DNA of 64,000 bases from Salmonella enterica subsp. diarizonae (GCF_008692785.1 NZ_VXJV01000009.1:207306-271305); one strand, 5' to 3'. Counted from the stretch's first letter, positions 8,800-18,844 are shown. Notes: generated by a model from the letters alone, not told the origin. Numbers and translations: made by a program.

Positions 8800-11287
8800 T
8801 TTCGCCCTCCTCTTTTACCGTATCCGGACCGCCGAATCCCGTCACGTCAGGCGCCTGCGGCTGATAGCGTTCCACCTCCACCAAAACCGTGTGGGCAGAT
8901 GGCCCCTGCGCCAGTTGCGACGTGGCGACGTCCGCGCTCAGAACATTGGGATCGCCGTAAGTACACAGCGTTCCCGCCTTGCCGCCTTTCTGCGGAGAAT
9001 ACCAGGCACCCTCGTGAATACGAATGACGCCGGGGACATAATCGGCGCTAATCACCACGCCCGCCAGCACCTGGCCGCGGTCATTAAAAACGCGCGCGAT
9101 ATCGCCGGCTTTCAGCCCGCGCGCCCGGGCATCCTGCTCACACATATAAAGCGGCTCCCGCCCTGCGACGGCGTACGTTTTGCGAAACGCGTCGCTGGAA
9201 CAAAGTTGAGAATGAAGCCGTTTATCCGGATGGCAGGATTGCAGATGTAGCGGATATTTTGTTTTCGCTTTGCTGTGGCTGCGTTCGAACGGCTCCATCC
9301 AGACGGGATGCCCGGGACAATCCGCATAGCCAAATCCGGCTATCGTCTTACTGAAAATTTCGATTAATCCCGAAGGCGTTCCGAGCGGGTTCAGGTCAGG
9401 CTGCTCGCGAAACTCGCTATGGCGCACCCACGGCTGCCCCGCCGGATATTCAATGTAGCCTTCGCCCTGCCAGAAGCTGTCGAAATCCGGCAGAGTAACG
9501 CCCAGCGCCGCCCCGGTTTTCACCCCTTCATCATAAATAGCATTAATCCACTGCATTTCATCGCGATTTTCGCGGTACGCCGCCTCGCGATCGAAGCGTT
9601 TGCACAACCCGGCGAAAATATCAAAATCATGCCGCGCCTCGAATTGCGGTTTGACCACCTGATGCAACGCCATCAGACCTTTATTCGAATGCGTGCCGAA
9701 CTGTTCAATATCATTACGTTCAAAGCGCGTAGTGACAGGCAATACGATGTCGGCGAAACGGCAGGAGGCGGTCCACTGATGGTCCAGCACCACCACCGTT
9801 TCCAGCTTCTCCCAGGCCTCAATCATACGGTTGCGATCCTGCTGCGCATGAAACGGATTCGCCGCGCTATAAATCGCCATTTTGATATCCGGGTAGGTTA
9901 ATGTCTCTCCGTTAAAGGCGATTTTTTTACCCGGCGCCAGCAGACAATCGACAATTCGCGAAGTGGGAATATGTTCTGACGCGCCGCGAAAATCCGGCTT
10001 ATATTTTGCCGCTGGCGGATTAGCAATACTGCCAAGCCCGGACAGCACCGGCCCCGCGGAAGTCACGGTCCCGCCGCCGTTATAGTGCCAGCCAAATCCA
10101 ACGCCGCCGCCGGGCAGACCGATTTGTCCGACCATACTGGCAAGCACCACCAGCATCCACGGATACTGTTCGCCGTGATGCATCCGCTGTACGCACCAGC
10201 CGCCCATAAACTGCGTACGCCCACTGACCAATATGCGGGCGAAATCCCGGATGTTTTCCGCGCTCAGGCCGCAAATTTCCGCCGCCCACTGCGCATCTTT
10301 CGGTTGCTTATCCGTCGTTCCCAATAAATAAGGCAGGAACTGCTCAAAACCGACGGTGTAATCATTAATAAAATTCACATCGTAACGTTTCTCGACATAC
10401 AGGGTGTGCGCTACCCCCAGCATCAGGGCGACATCCGTTTGCGGACGCAGCGGTAACTGTTCACAATTAAGATAGTTTTGCGTCTTGCTTCGCACCGGAT
10501 CGACGCTAATCACGCGTATTTTTCCTTGCGCCACCGCCTCTTTTATCTGCGCCCAGTAGCCGAACGCATCGTGATCGGGCACCAGAAATTCGATCTGCAA
10601 ATTTTTGATCGGATCACAGCCCCACAGCACAATAGTCTGGCTATGTTCAATCACCAGCGGCAGCGAGGTTTGTTGCTCATAAACTTCCAGTGAGCCAATG
10701 ACATGCGGCAGAATCACCTGCGCTGCGGCCGCAGAATAGTCGCCAACAGTGGTCACATAGCTCCCATGTAGCCCCAGCCCTCTATCCATCGCTCCGCCAG
10801 CCTTATGATATTTCCCCACCATTTGCCAGTCGGCAAGGCCGGTAAACACGCCGGAAGATCCGTAGGTTTTTTGTACCCGCTCCAGCTCCTCATAAAAAAG
10901 ATCTAACGCCCGATCCCAACTTACACGCACAAAACGATTATCGCCCCGCTGGCGACGATCGGATTTTTCACGCTGACGCAGCCAGTCAAGCCGGACCATC
11001 GGATAGCGAACGCGTGAAGGGTTATACACCACCTCGCGAACGGCGTTGAGCATATCGCAGGGATATTTATCCTGTTTGAATGGCCGGGTCGCAACCCACT
11101 CGCCATTCATCACTTTTGCTTCAAAAGCACCAAAATGCGAGCCGGACTGAATCCAGTGTTCAGGATTTTCACCGGCAGCCCACGCTTTTTTGATCAGCGG
11201 GGACGGCGCAAGCGCGCTGGCGGCGCCCACCGCCAGCATAGCGGTCAGAAAACGTCGACGCGACGCGTTAATCTCTTGGCTATCCAT
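8789..11287 (-). CDS. Periplasmic molybdopterin TMAO/S- or N-oxide reductase (TorA/TorZ type)
   Basis: This 832-residue DMSO-reductase-family enzyme would reduce TMAO or biotin/methionine sulfoxides as a terminal electron acceptor. The N-terminus carries a twin-arginine signal (SRRRFLTAM at 9-17, then a hydrophobic stretch ending AWA), so it is exported folded with its cofactor. There is no N-terminal Fe-S cluster Cys motif, as expected for the TorA/TorZ/DorA group. Length falls between E. coli TorZ (809) and TorA (848). It sits 9 nt after the pentahaem cytochrome gene, its likely electron donor. The exact substrate cannot be told. Confidence 0.9.
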   Translation of the reverse strand: MDSQEINASRRRFLTAMLAVGAASALAPSPLIKKAWAAGENPEHWIQSGSHFGAFEAKVMNGEWVATRPFKQDKYPCDMLNAVREVVYNPSRVRYPMVRLDWLRQREKSDRRQRGDNRFVRVSWDRALDLFYEELERVQKTYGSSGVFTGLADWQMVGKYHKAGGAMDRGLGLHGSYVTTVGDYSAAAAQVILPHVIGSLEVYEQQTSLPLVIEHSQTIVLWGCDPIKNLQIEFLVPDHDAFGYWAQIKEAVAQGKIRVISVDPVRSKTQNYLNCEQLPLRPQTDVALMLGVAHTLYVEKRYDVNFINDYTVGFEQFLPYLLGTTDKQPKDAQWAAEICGLSAENIRDFARILVSGRTQFMGGWCVQRMHHGEQYPWMLVVLASMVGQIGLPGGGVGFGWHYNGGGTVTSAGPVLSGLGSIANPPAAKYKPDFRGASEHIPTSRIVDCLLAPGKKIAFNGETLTYPDIKMAIYSAANPFHAQQDRNRMIEAWEKLETVVVLDHQWTASCRFADIVLPVTTRFERNDIEQFGTHSNKGLMALHQVVKPQFEARHDFDIFAGLCKRFDREAAYRENRDEMQWINAIYDEGVKTGAALGVTLPDFDSFWQGEGYIEYPAGQPWVRHSEFREQPDLNPLGTPSGLIEIFSKTIAGFGYADCPGHPVWMEPFERSHSKAKTKYPLHLQSCHPDKRLHSQLCSSDAFRKTYAVAGREPLYMCEQDARARGLKAGDIARVFNDRGQVLAGVVISADYVPGVIRIHEGAWYSPQKGGKAGTLCTYGDPNVLSADVATSQLAQGPSAHTVLVEVERYQPQAPDVTGFGGPDTVKEEGENAA

Positions 11288-11296
11288 AACTTCTCC

Positions 11297-12442
11297 TCAT
11301 TTTTTCTCGGATGTGGTCACATCGCTGGCATGGGTCTGGAGGTATTTCAGCAACGTGCGCTCTTCCACCGGGTTAAGCCGGTAATAGGTGGACATAGCTT
11401 TCAATCCGGCTATCCAGCCGTTGGCGGTATAACGGGTCGGCGGCGGCGTGCTATGGCAGGCGCTACAGGTGGATTGCAGCATTTGATCGGCATACTGCCA
11501 AAGCGGATCGACGTTATTGATAAATCCCGTTGCGGGACTCCAGGCGGTGACGCTCACCTGCTGCCACTGCTGATGAGATTCAGGATCGATCTGCGTTTGC
11601 AGCACTTTGACGTTGTCCATCAGCGTGGCATCCAGTACGGCGGAAAACACGCGCTTGCCCCTGAATTGGGTGATCACTCGCCCGCGGCCTTTACTTTCCC
11701 GCCAGCCGGTCACTTCCACCAGAAAGTCACCTTTCTCTCTTTTCAGTACTTTCACCGGCGTGGCCGGGAAAAGCAGAGCTTTCCCGACTGGCGCTCCGGG
11801 CGCGGCGGTAAGCGCGTTTTCACTTAGCGTGTACAGCGTGTCGGTATCCGCCTGGGCTTCACCCTGGCGTAGCAATTGTTGATAACGCTCGCGAAAACCG
11901 CTGCTCATATCCGGTTTGTGGTGCGCTATTCCTTTGTGACAATCGATACAATTGCTGTTTTTCGCCGCGGCAGCGGACATTTGCGCCGCGGCGTTAGCGG
12001 ATTGCTTCGCGTGATCCATTGCCTCATAGCGATGACAGGATTTGCAGGTCGCCGAATTGTTGGCGCTCATCCGTTGCCATTCGCGCTGCGCCAGCTCCGC
12101 GCGTTTCCCGGCAAATTTTTCAGGCGTATCGATCGAAGGGGAGATAAAGGTGTGGTAAAGATCGTTTAACGCTTCGGTTTTACGCACCAGTGTCGGCACA
12201 ATGCCGGGGGGAATATGGCAATCTTTGCACTCAGCACGCACGCCAGAGGCGTTACGAAAATGCGTACTGCTGCGATATTCCTCGCCGACGGTGCGCATTG
12301 CATGGCACGATAAACAAAACTCCGTCGTACTGGTGTAATGCACCCCCTGCCAGGTTCCCGCAATAACAAGCACCATCGCCGCCGCGCCGCCAAATCCCCA
12401 CCATAGCGCGCTCTTTTTTATCCACGACATATCTGCCTCCAT
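11297..12442 (-). CDS. Membrane-anchored pentahaem c-type cytochrome (TorC/TorY type)
   Basis: This 381-residue NapC/NirT-family quinol dehydrogenase would pass electrons from menaquinol to the adjacent periplasmic reductase. One N-terminal membrane anchor is followed by four haem motifs (CLSCH, CKDCH, CKSCH, CIDCH). A C-terminal extension carries a fifth (CSACH). Five haems and this length are diagnostic of TorC/TorY rather than four-haem NapC. It is the first gene of the leftward operon and is divergent from a MocR regulator, with 154 bp between the start codons. Confidence 0.93.
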   Translation of the reverse strand: MEADMSWIKKSALWWGFGGAAAMVLVIAGTWQGVHYTSTTEFCLSCHAMRTVGEEYRSSTHFRNASGVRAECKDCHIPPGIVPTLVRKTEALNDLYHTFISPSIDTPEKFAGKRAELAQREWQRMSANNSATCKSCHRYEAMDHAKQSANAAAQMSAAAAKNSNCIDCHKGIAHHKPDMSSGFRERYQQLLRQGEAQADTDTLYTLSENALTAAPGAPVGKALLFPATPVKVLKREKGDFLVEVTGWRESKGRGRVITQFRGKRVFSAVLDATLMDNVKVLQTQIDPESHQQWQQVSVTAWSPATGFINNVDPLWQYADQMLQSTCSACHSTPPPTRYTANGWIAGLKAMSTYYRLNPVEERTLLKYLQTHASDVTTSEKK

Positions 12443-12596
12443 TATTTTAATACCGGCACGCTAAGCGATATTAAAAAACGAAAATAGAGACACCCGTGGT
12501 GAATGATAGGAACACGCTTCACACTATGAGGCGCATCAAAATAACCGGCTTGCGTAATTCGTAATATACCGTTAGCGCAATAATGAGGAATCTCTT

Positions 12597-14075
12597 ATGC
12601 TGTCATTATCTCTGAACAGGGAAAGCACCACGCCGCTGCAATTACAAATATTTCAATATTATTTTCAGGCCATTCAGCACGGCGATTTACTTTGCGGCGA
12701 TAAGCTTCCCTCCATTCGCGAACTGGCGCTGCGGTTAAATGTGGCGAAAATAACGGTGGTGATGGCTTATGAAAAATTAACGGCGGCAGGGTATATCAAA
12801 AGCCGACGAGGAATTGGCTATGAAGTTATCTTTACCGCCCCGTTACGCAGCATCCAGCCTGCTATGCTTTCTGTGACGGGCTCCCCTCCGCCTACCCCAG
12901 GGCCGCCAGGCGTAGCCAGCGACGTGTATAGCGAGCAAGGGCGGGAGATCTATTGCCGTATAGGCATTCCCGATCCTAACGCGTTTCCCTGGTCAAGCTG
13001 GCGCAAGTGGAATAATGTGCCGGCACTGCAAAAAGAACAATTAATGACCAGATATCATTCACCAAGTGGATTATTTTCACTCCGTGAACAAGTGGTTCGC
13101 TATCTTAATTTGTCCAGAGGTATTAATACCTCGCCGGACAATATCATTATTACCAATGGTATTCAGGAAGGACTCTCCCTTCTCAGCCAAATATTTATTC
13201 TACACCAGGCGCAGCAGCGGCAAGAAAAATGTCATATTGTGACGGAATCCCCTTGTTATTCCGGCGCCTGGCATCTTTTTAATTATTACGGCGCCGCCGT
13301 TACGCCTGTCGCAGTCGATCGACAAGGCATTTGTACCGATAAATTACCTGAATGTAACACCCAACTTTGTTACGTCACGCCAGCGCATCAGTATCCGCTG
13401 GGCTATACGCTTTCGTTGGCGCGGCGAGAGGCCTTGTTAAGCTGGGCGCTGCGCGTCGGCACTTATATTATTGAAGACGATTATGATGCGGTCTTCACAT
13501 ACAGCGATAATCCCTTGCCTGCGCTGAAAGCGATGGATTATCACGATCGGGTCATTTATACCGGCACCTTTTCTAAAACGCTGGGGCCAGGGGTGCGTCT
13601 TGGCTACCTCATCTGCCCGGACGCGCTGCTTCCCGCCCTGCAAAATATGAAAGCGCTGAGCAATAATGGCAGTCAGTGGCTGCTACAACAGTTTTTAGCG
13701 GAGCTGATGCAAAACCAGGTTTTTTATACTCACATCAGTAAACTGGCCTGCCAGTATGCCGCCCGCCAGGCGCTATTACGTACGGGCCTGACAACGCTTT
13801 TTAGCGAAGGGGAAATTGGCGGCGCATCCGCAGGGCTGCATCTGTCGTTGCGCATCCCGTGGCCCGCGGCGGTCGTCGCGCAGCTACGCCAGCGCTGTCT
13901 GCGCGCTGGTATTTGCTTCGATACGTTGATGGAGATAGAAAACGGCTCCGAAATCGCCTGGCGAAAAGAGAATCACGAAACAGTGATGCTTTTTGGCTTT
14001 GGCGGTCTGCCAATACAGCAAATCCGCAGGGTACTGGCTGTCCTGCAACAGGAAAGAGAAGCGTTAAAAAGTTAA
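12597..14075 (+). CDS. MocR-type transcriptional regulator (GntR HTH + aminotransferase domain)
   Basis: This 492-residue fusion has a GntR winged-helix domain (about 10-75; KLPSIRELALRLNVAKITVVMAYEKL) and a class I aminotransferase-like domain (about 120-485). The PLP lysine is K327 in GTFSKTLGPGVRLGY. MocR proteins usually bind PLP and control amine, amino-acid or vitamin B6 genes. It starts with a good Shine-Dalgarno (ATGAGGAA) and is divergent from the torY-like operon. The arrangement suggests it regulates that operon, but this is positional inference. Confidence 0.88.
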   Translation: MLSLSLNRESTTPLQLQIFQYYFQAIQHGDLLCGDKLPSIRELALRLNVAKITVVMAYEKLTAAGYIKSRRGIGYEVIFTAPLRSIQPAMLSVTGSPPPTPGPPGVASDVYSEQGREIYCRIGIPDPNAFPWSSWRKWNNVPALQKEQLMTRYHSPSGLFSLREQVVRYLNLSRGINTSPDNIIITNGIQEGLSLLSQIFILHQAQQRQEKCHIVTESPCYSGAWHLFNYYGAAVTPVAVDRQGICTDKLPECNTQLCYVTPAHQYPLGYTLSLARREALLSWALRVGTYIIEDDYDAVFTYSDNPLPALKAMDYHDRVIYTGTFSKTLGPGVRLGYLICPDALLPALQNMKALSNNGSQWLLQQFLAELMQNQVFYTHISKLACQYAARQALLRTGLTTLFSEGEIGGASAGLHLSLRIPWPAAVVAQLRQRCLRAGICFDTLMEIENGSEIAWRKENHETVMLFGFGGLPIQQIRRVLAVLQQEREALKS

Positions 14076-14194
14076 CATTTTCTGCTCTTAAGAGGGGAGA
14101 AGTACGACTTTGTCAACTCGCCTCTTCTCTTTTTCACATTTCTTCGCCAGGATTATTGAAAGTTGTTATGTTGTATCAATACTCTGGAGCTAAC

Positions 14195-15181
14195 GTGACC
14201 AAAACCAATCTTATTACTGGATTTCTCGGTAGCGGAAAAACAACCTCTATCCTTCATTTATTAGCCCATAAAGATCCGGCTGAAAAGTGGGCCGTCCTGG
14301 TCAATGAATTTGGCGAAGTGGGTATTGACGGCGCGCTACTTGCCGACAGCGGCGCACTGCTAAAAGAGATCCCCGGCGGCTGCATGTGCTGCGTCAACGG
14401 GTTGCCTATGCAGGTGGGGCTCAACACGCTGCTGCGCCAGGGCAACCCTGACCGGTTGCTGATTGAACCGACCGGTCTGGGACACCCAAAACAGATTCTG
14501 GATTTATTGACTGCGCCGGTTTATGAGCCGTGGATTGATTTACGCGCCACGCTCTGCATCCTGGACCCTCGCCTGCTACTGGACCAACAGAGCGTCGCCA
14601 ATGAAAATTTCCGCGATCAGCTCGCCTCAGCCGATATTATCATCGCCAATAAAACCGACCGAGCCACGGCGCAGAGCGATGCCGCCCTGCAACAGTGGTG
14701 GCAACAGTACGGCGGCGATCGTCAACTGATTCATGCCGAACATGGACAGATAGACGGTAAGCTTCTGGATTTACCGCGACAAAATCTGGCGAAACTGCCG
14801 GCCAGCGCCGCGCATTCTCACACTCATGCCAGTAAAAAAGGACTCGCCGCGCTAAATCTACCCGCACAGCAGCGCTGGCGACGCAGCCTCAATAGCGGAC
14901 AGGGTCATCAGGCCTGCGGCTGGATTTTCGATGCCGATACCGTGTTTGACACCATTGGCCTACTCGAATGGGCGCGTCTGGCGCCGGTGGGCCGGGTGAA
15001 AGGCGTTATGCGCATACAAGAGGGGCTGGTACGCATCAATCGCCAGGGCGATGACCTGCACATCGAAACACAGAGCGTTGCGCCGCCGGACAGCCGGGTT
15101 GAACTTATCTCAAACACAGAAACCGACTGGAATACGTTACAGACGGCCTTGTTGAAGCTTCGTTTAGCGACGCACGCGTAA
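14195..15181 (+). CDS. yeiR: Zinc-binding GTPase of the COG0523/CobW family
   Basis: This 328-residue G3E GTPase is thought to handle zinc as a metallochaperone. The GTG at 14195 is chosen because VTKTNLITGFLGSGKTT is the conserved YeiR start and GGAG lies 6 nt upstream; a longer open frame reaches back into the regulator gene but is not homologous. Walker A is GFLGSGKTT, the family metal motif CxCC is GGCMCCVNG, and the guanine motif is NKTD. A short His-containing stretch (AAHSHTHAS) precedes the C-terminal domain. Confidence 0.93.
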   Translation: MTKTNLITGFLGSGKTTSILHLLAHKDPAEKWAVLVNEFGEVGIDGALLADSGALLKEIPGGCMCCVNGLPMQVGLNTLLRQGNPDRLLIEPTGLGHPKQILDLLTAPVYEPWIDLRATLCILDPRLLLDQQSVANENFRDQLASADIIIANKTDRATAQSDAALQQWWQQYGGDRQLIHAEHGQIDGKLLDLPRQNLAKLPASAAHSHTHASKKGLAALNLPAQQRWRRSLNSGQGHQACGWIFDADTVFDTIGLLEWARLAPVGRVKGVMRIQEGLVRINRQGDDLHIETQSVAPPDSRVELISNTETDWNTLQTALLKLRLATHA

Positions 15182-15209
15182 GGTTGCCACCGTTTAAAAC
15201 TATGGCGAA

Positions 15210-15929
15210 ATGACGATGAAAACCCGCTATCCCTTGATAATTCTACTTAATGTCGCCGGTCTGGCGCTGTTTTTGTCATGGTATCTTCCCGTCAATCACG
15301 GTTTCTGGTTCCCCATTGATTCTGGCATATTCCACTTCTTTAACCAGAAACTGGTGGAAAGCCACGCGTTCCTCTGGTGGGTCGCCATTACCAATAATCG
15401 AGCGTTTGACGGCTGTTCGCTGCTGGCGATGGGGGGGCTGATGCTCAGTTTCTGGCTGAAAGAAAGCGCGTCGGGTCGGCGGCGCATTGTGATAATCGGG
15501 TTGGTCATGCTGTTAACAGCGGTGCTGCTTAACCAGCTCGGTCAGGCGTTGATCCCCGTCAAGCGTGCCAGCCCAACGCTCTCTTTTGAGCATATTTATC
15601 GCGTCAGCGAGTTGCTGCACATCCCGACAAAAGACGCGTCAAAAGATAGTTTCCCGGGCGATCACGGTATGATGCTGCTGATATTTTCCGCCTTTATGCT
15701 GCGTTATTTCGGCAAAATAGCGGGGATTATCGCCCTTATTATATTTGTGGTTTTCGCGTTTCCGCGCGTTATGATTGGCGCTCACTGGTTCACCGATATT
15801 GCGGTCGGTTCGCTCACGGTTATTTTGATTGGCCTCCCCTGGTGGCTGATGACCCCGCTCAGCGACCGGGCGATAGCGCTTTTTGAGAACTATCTTCCGG
15901 GCGGAAATAAACAAATTTTAAACAAATAG
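15210..15929 (+). CDS. lpxT: Lipid A 1-diphosphate synthase (undecaprenyl pyrophosphate:lipid A phosphotransferase)
   Basis: This is an inner-membrane PAP2-superfamily enzyme of 239 residues. LpxT moves a phosphate from undecaprenyl pyrophosphate to the 1-position of lipid A on the periplasmic face. PAP2 motifs are visible: KRASPTLSF (motif 1), FPGDHG (motif 2) and PRVMIGAHWFTD (motif 3 with the catalytic His). Five to six membrane segments are present. A start at the ATG 6 nt downstream is also possible. Confidence 0.93.
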   Translation: MTMKTRYPLIILLNVAGLALFLSWYLPVNHGFWFPIDSGIFHFFNQKLVESHAFLWWVAITNNRAFDGCSLLAMGGLMLSFWLKESASGRRRIVIIGLVMLLTAVLLNQLGQALIPVKRASPTLSFEHIYRVSELLHIPTKDASKDSFPGDHGMMLLIFSAFMLRYFGKIAGIIALIIFVVFAFPRVMIGAHWFTDIAVGSLTVILIGLPWWLMTPLSDRAIALFENYLPGGNKQILNK

Positions 15930-16340
15930 CCCGTGTAATTAACATTACCTTCAGCGATACTTTTGCATCGTTGAAGGTAATTTATGATGATCCCTCCCGC
16001 CCATCATCTTTTGGTCATATTATTCCTCTGCAAAATGAACAGGCTGCCCACTTTTTAAACGATTTGCGCTTAATTTGACCAGTACTGATGGCTCACTTTT
16101 CGTATCATAAATTCTTATAAAAAATCACGCGAAATCGCTCGCAATGACAACAACGATCGGGTAATCTCAAATCCGTTTTGCCTCGCCAGATAATTATTCT
16201 CATTGCGAATAAATTTGTGCGTTCCGCCACAGATTTGTGCTCAAAGAATTGTCTCAAGCTGTGCAGGTAATTAGTCTCATCACGTTTGGCATTTTTATAA
16301 CGATATTTATCGTTAAGGACTTCAAGGGAAAACAAACAAC
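15930..16340. other. lpxT-mepS intergenic region
   Basis: This 411-bp region has no gene. Its left part holds a hairpin that probably terminates lpxT. The rest is AT-rich and should contain the mepS promoter and a long 5' leader. Confidence 0.55.
15944..15984 (+). terminator. Hairpin after lpxT
   Basis: ATTACCTTCAGCGA (15944-15957) pairs with TCGTTGAAGGTAAT (15968-15981) with a single G-T pair. The stem has 14 bp and a 10-nt loop, followed by a weak T-rich end. It is probably the lpxT terminator. Confidence 0.6.
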
Positions 16341-16913
16341 ATGGTCAAATCTCAACCGATTTTGAGATATATCTTGCGCGGGATTCCCGCGATTGCAGTT
16401 GCGGTTCTGCTTTCTGCTTGTAGCACGACCACCAATACCGCAAAGAATATGCATTCTGAGACGCATGCTGTGGGCAATAGCGATAGCTCTTCACTGCAAG
16501 CCTCTCAGGATGAATTTGAAAGCATGGTGCGTAACCTCGACGTTAAGTCGCGGATTATGGATCAGTATGCTGACTGGAAAGGCGTGCGTTATCGCCTGGG
16601 CGGCAGCACTAAGAAAGGCGTCGACTGTTCCAGCTTTGTACAACGCACCTTCCGGGAACAGTTTGGTTTAGAGCTTCCGCGCTCAACCTATGAACAGCAG
16701 GAAATGGGCAAAGCAGTGTCACGCAACAACCTGCGTACGGGCGATCTGGTTCTGTTCCGCGCCGGCTCCACTGGTCGTCATGTCGGTATTTATATCGGCA
16801 ATAACCAGTTTGTCCATGCGTCTACCAGTAGCGGCGTCATTATCTCCAGTATGAACGAACCGTACTGGAAAAAACGTTACAACGAAGCGCGTCGAGTTCT
16901 GAGCCGCAGTTAA
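16341..16913 (+). CDS. mepS: Murein DD-endopeptidase, NlpC/P60 lipoprotein
   Basis: MepS (Spr) is an outer-membrane lipoprotein of 190 residues that cuts D-Ala-mDAP crosslinks to allow cell-wall growth. A signal peptide ends in the lipobox LLSACS. The NlpC/P60 catalytic residues are the Cys in GVDCSSFVQ, the His in GRHVGIYI and a third polar residue near NQFVHAS. In E. coli its level is set by NlpI/Prc proteolysis. A strong terminator follows. Confidence 0.96.
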   Translation: MVKSQPILRYILRGIPAIAVAVLLSACSTTTNTAKNMHSETHAVGNSDSSSLQASQDEFESMVRNLDVKSRIMDQYADWKGVRYRLGGSTKKGVDCSSFVQRTFREQFGLELPRSTYEQQEMGKAVSRNNLRTGDLVLFRAGSTGRHVGIYIGNNQFVHASTSSGVIISSMNEPYWKKRYNEARRVLSRS

Positions 16914-16960
16914 TCTTCGTCAGGCAGCACTTCCCTTGGCTTACCTGATGAGACGATATC

Positions 16961-16990
16961 AAAAGCACTGCTTCGGCAGTGCTTTTGTTT
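16961..16990 (+). terminator. Intrinsic terminator after mepS
   Basis: An 11-bp perfect stem (AAAAGCACTGC/GCAGTGCTTTT) with the stable TTCG tetraloop is followed by a T-rich tract. It lies 47 nt after the mepS stop. Confidence 0.92.
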
Positions 16991-17060
16991 ATTATCCCTT
17001 CTGAATCCGTTTTGCAGAATAGCGTATTCGGCCTGGCAGACTACACCGCCAGGCGACGAT

Positions 17061-17139
17061 ATACCGGATGGCGACGCGTGGCGTCTTATCCGGTCTACAA
17101 CACACGAACATAGGCCTGATAAGCATAGCGCCATCAGGC
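17061..17139. repeat. REP/BIME element
   Basis: Two facing REP-type units are present. The first is CCGGATGGCGAC...GTCTTATCCGG (17064-17093). The second is GCCTGATAAGCATAGCGCCATCAGGC (17113-17138). Such BIMEs are common between enteric genes and can bind gyrase or IHF or stabilise mRNA ends. Confidence 0.85.
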
Positions 17140-17287
17140 ATTCAGGTCGTATCACCCAGCTACTACTGTGGCAATACGCTTTCCTGCGCATCACAGAAAA
17201 GCATGACTATACGGGGTAATCCAGGCTATAGTCTTATAAATCAACCAGTTTAACCGGCATCCGCCCTTTCAGGTCACACCAGGAATT

Positions 17288-18844
17288 ATGCTTACACGCG
17301 ACTCCTCTTCCGGTCGGAAAATCCTGCTTACCTGTATCATTACGGGGATGGCGGCAGCATTACTTATTGGTAGCCTGCAATTTTTCCTGTCGTGGCATAA
17401 ACGGGATGTTAAATACAATACGCTCCTTTCTGATGTACAACATTATCTTGTCAGCTATTTCGCCGACCTGAAAGCCACCACCGATATTCTTCAGCCGTTG
17501 ACGATCAACACCTGTCAGCAGGTTGGCGCAGAACTCACCTCAAGAGCCGCTTTTAGCCTCAATGTGCGCGCCTTCTTATTGATTAAAGATAAAAAAGTCT
17601 TCTGTTCTTCCGCCACTGGCGTCATGAATATGCCGCTTCAGCAACTGGTACCGGAGATAGATATCCGTAAAAACGTTGATATGGCGATTCTGCCCGGCAC
17701 GCCAATGATGCCCAACAAACCGGCAATGGTGATTTGGTATCGAAATCCATTATTAAATGACAGCGGCGTATTCACATCGCTGAATATTAACCTGACGCCC
17801 TACTTACTCTATACCACGCGCCAGGACGATTTTAACGGCATCGCTCTGATTGTCGGCAATACCGTGCTGTCGACCTTTTCTTCGCGTCTGCTGACCGTCG
17901 CGGAGCTGCCAGGCACGCCATCACGACAGGCAACCATCAGCGGCCTGCCGCTTAAAATACAGCTTTATGCCGATAGCTGGACCTACAATGATTTGTGGTA
18001 TGCGTTGATGCTGGGCTGTATTAGCGGCATCGTGGCGGGGTTTATCTGTTACTTTATCTATGCCCTCCGGACGCGACCAGGCAAAGAGATTTTAACGGCA
18101 ATCAAACACGAGCAGTTTTATGTGGTTTATCAGCCCGTCGTCGATACTCGTACGCTGAGCGTCACCGGGCTTGAAGTCTTACTACGCTGGCGTCACCCTA
18201 CGGCAGGAGAGATTCCGCCGGATGCCTTTATCCACTATGCCGAAGCGCAGCAACTTATCGTACGGTTAACGCAGCATCTGTTCGAGCTGATCGCCCGCGA
18301 CGCTCCCACGCTACAGAAGGTGATGCCCGTCGGCGCCAAATTTGGCATTAACATCGCGCCGGAACATCTGCACAGCGACAGTTTTAAAGAGGATATGCAC
18401 CGGCTCAGGGACGCCCTGCCCGCGCGCCATTTTCATATTGTGCTGGAAATCACTGAACGCGATATGCTTCAGCAGCATGAAGCGGCCAAGCTGTTCGAAT
18501 GGCTGCATTCCGCCGGGTTTGAAATCGCCGTGGATGATTTCGGTACAGGCCATAGCGCCCTGATCTATCTGGAGCGATTTACGTTAGATTATCTGAAAAT
18601 TGATCGCGGCTTTATCCAGGCGATCGGCACGGAAACCGTCACGTCGCCGGTTCTGGATACCGTGCTGACGCTCTCCAGGCGCCTGAATATGCTGACGGTG
18701 GCCGAGGGCGTTGAAACGCCGGAGCAGGCCCGTTGGCTACGCGATCATGGTGTTAATTATTTGCAGGGGTACTGGATTAGCCGTCCTTTACCCCTTAAAG
18801 ATTTCGTGCTGTGGATGTCGGCGCCTTCTGTGCCTGAATGGTAG
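17288..18844 (+). CDS. pdeN: c-di-GMP phosphodiesterase, CSS-motif EAL protein
   Basis: Formerly rtn, this is a 518-residue inner-membrane EAL phosphodiesterase that hydrolyses c-di-GMP. An N-terminal membrane helix (about 14-36) is followed by a periplasmic CSS sensor domain with FCSSATG, a second helix (about 240-262) and a cytoplasmic EAL domain. EAL-domain signatures seen are the EVL form of the EAL motif in GLEVLLRW, LEITERD, the metal-binding Asp pair in IAVDDFGTGHS, the Lys in LKIDRGFI, and VAEGVETPEQA. The key catalytic residues appear intact. Confidence 0.93.
   Translation: MLTRDSSSGRKILLTCIITGMAAALLIGSLQFFLSWHKRDVKYNTLLSDVQHYLVSYFADLKATTDILQPLTINTCQQVGAELTSRAAFSLNVRAFLLIKDKKVFCSSATGVMNMPLQQLVPEIDIRKNVDMAILPGTPMMPNKPAMVIWYRNPLLNDSGVFTSLNINLTPYLLYTTRQDDFNGIALIVGNTVLSTFSSRLLTVAELPGTPSRQATISGLPLKIQLYADSWTYNDLWYALMLGCISGIVAGFICYFIYALRTRPGKEILTAIKHEQFYVVYQPVVDTRTLSVTGLEVLLRWRHPTAGEIPPDAFIHYAEAQQLIVRLTQHLFELIARDAPTLQKVMPVGAKFGINIAPEHLHSDSFKEDMHRLRDALPARHFHIVLEITERDMLQQHEAAKLFEWLHSAGFEIAVDDFGTGHSALIYLERFTLDYLKIDRGFIQAIGTETVTSPVLDTVLTLSRRLNMLTVAEGVETPEQARWLRDHGVNYLQGYWISRPLPLKDFVLWMSAPSVPEW

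Noticed and set aside
13859..14194. Long N-terminal extension of YeiR reaching into the MocR gene
   Set aside because: The extension is an out-of-frame reading of the regulator gene. The conserved protein starts at the GTG at 14195 with a good ribosome site.
17061..17139. CRISPR-like repeat
   Set aside because: The repeated units are facing REP sequences, not regularly spaced identical repeats with spacers.
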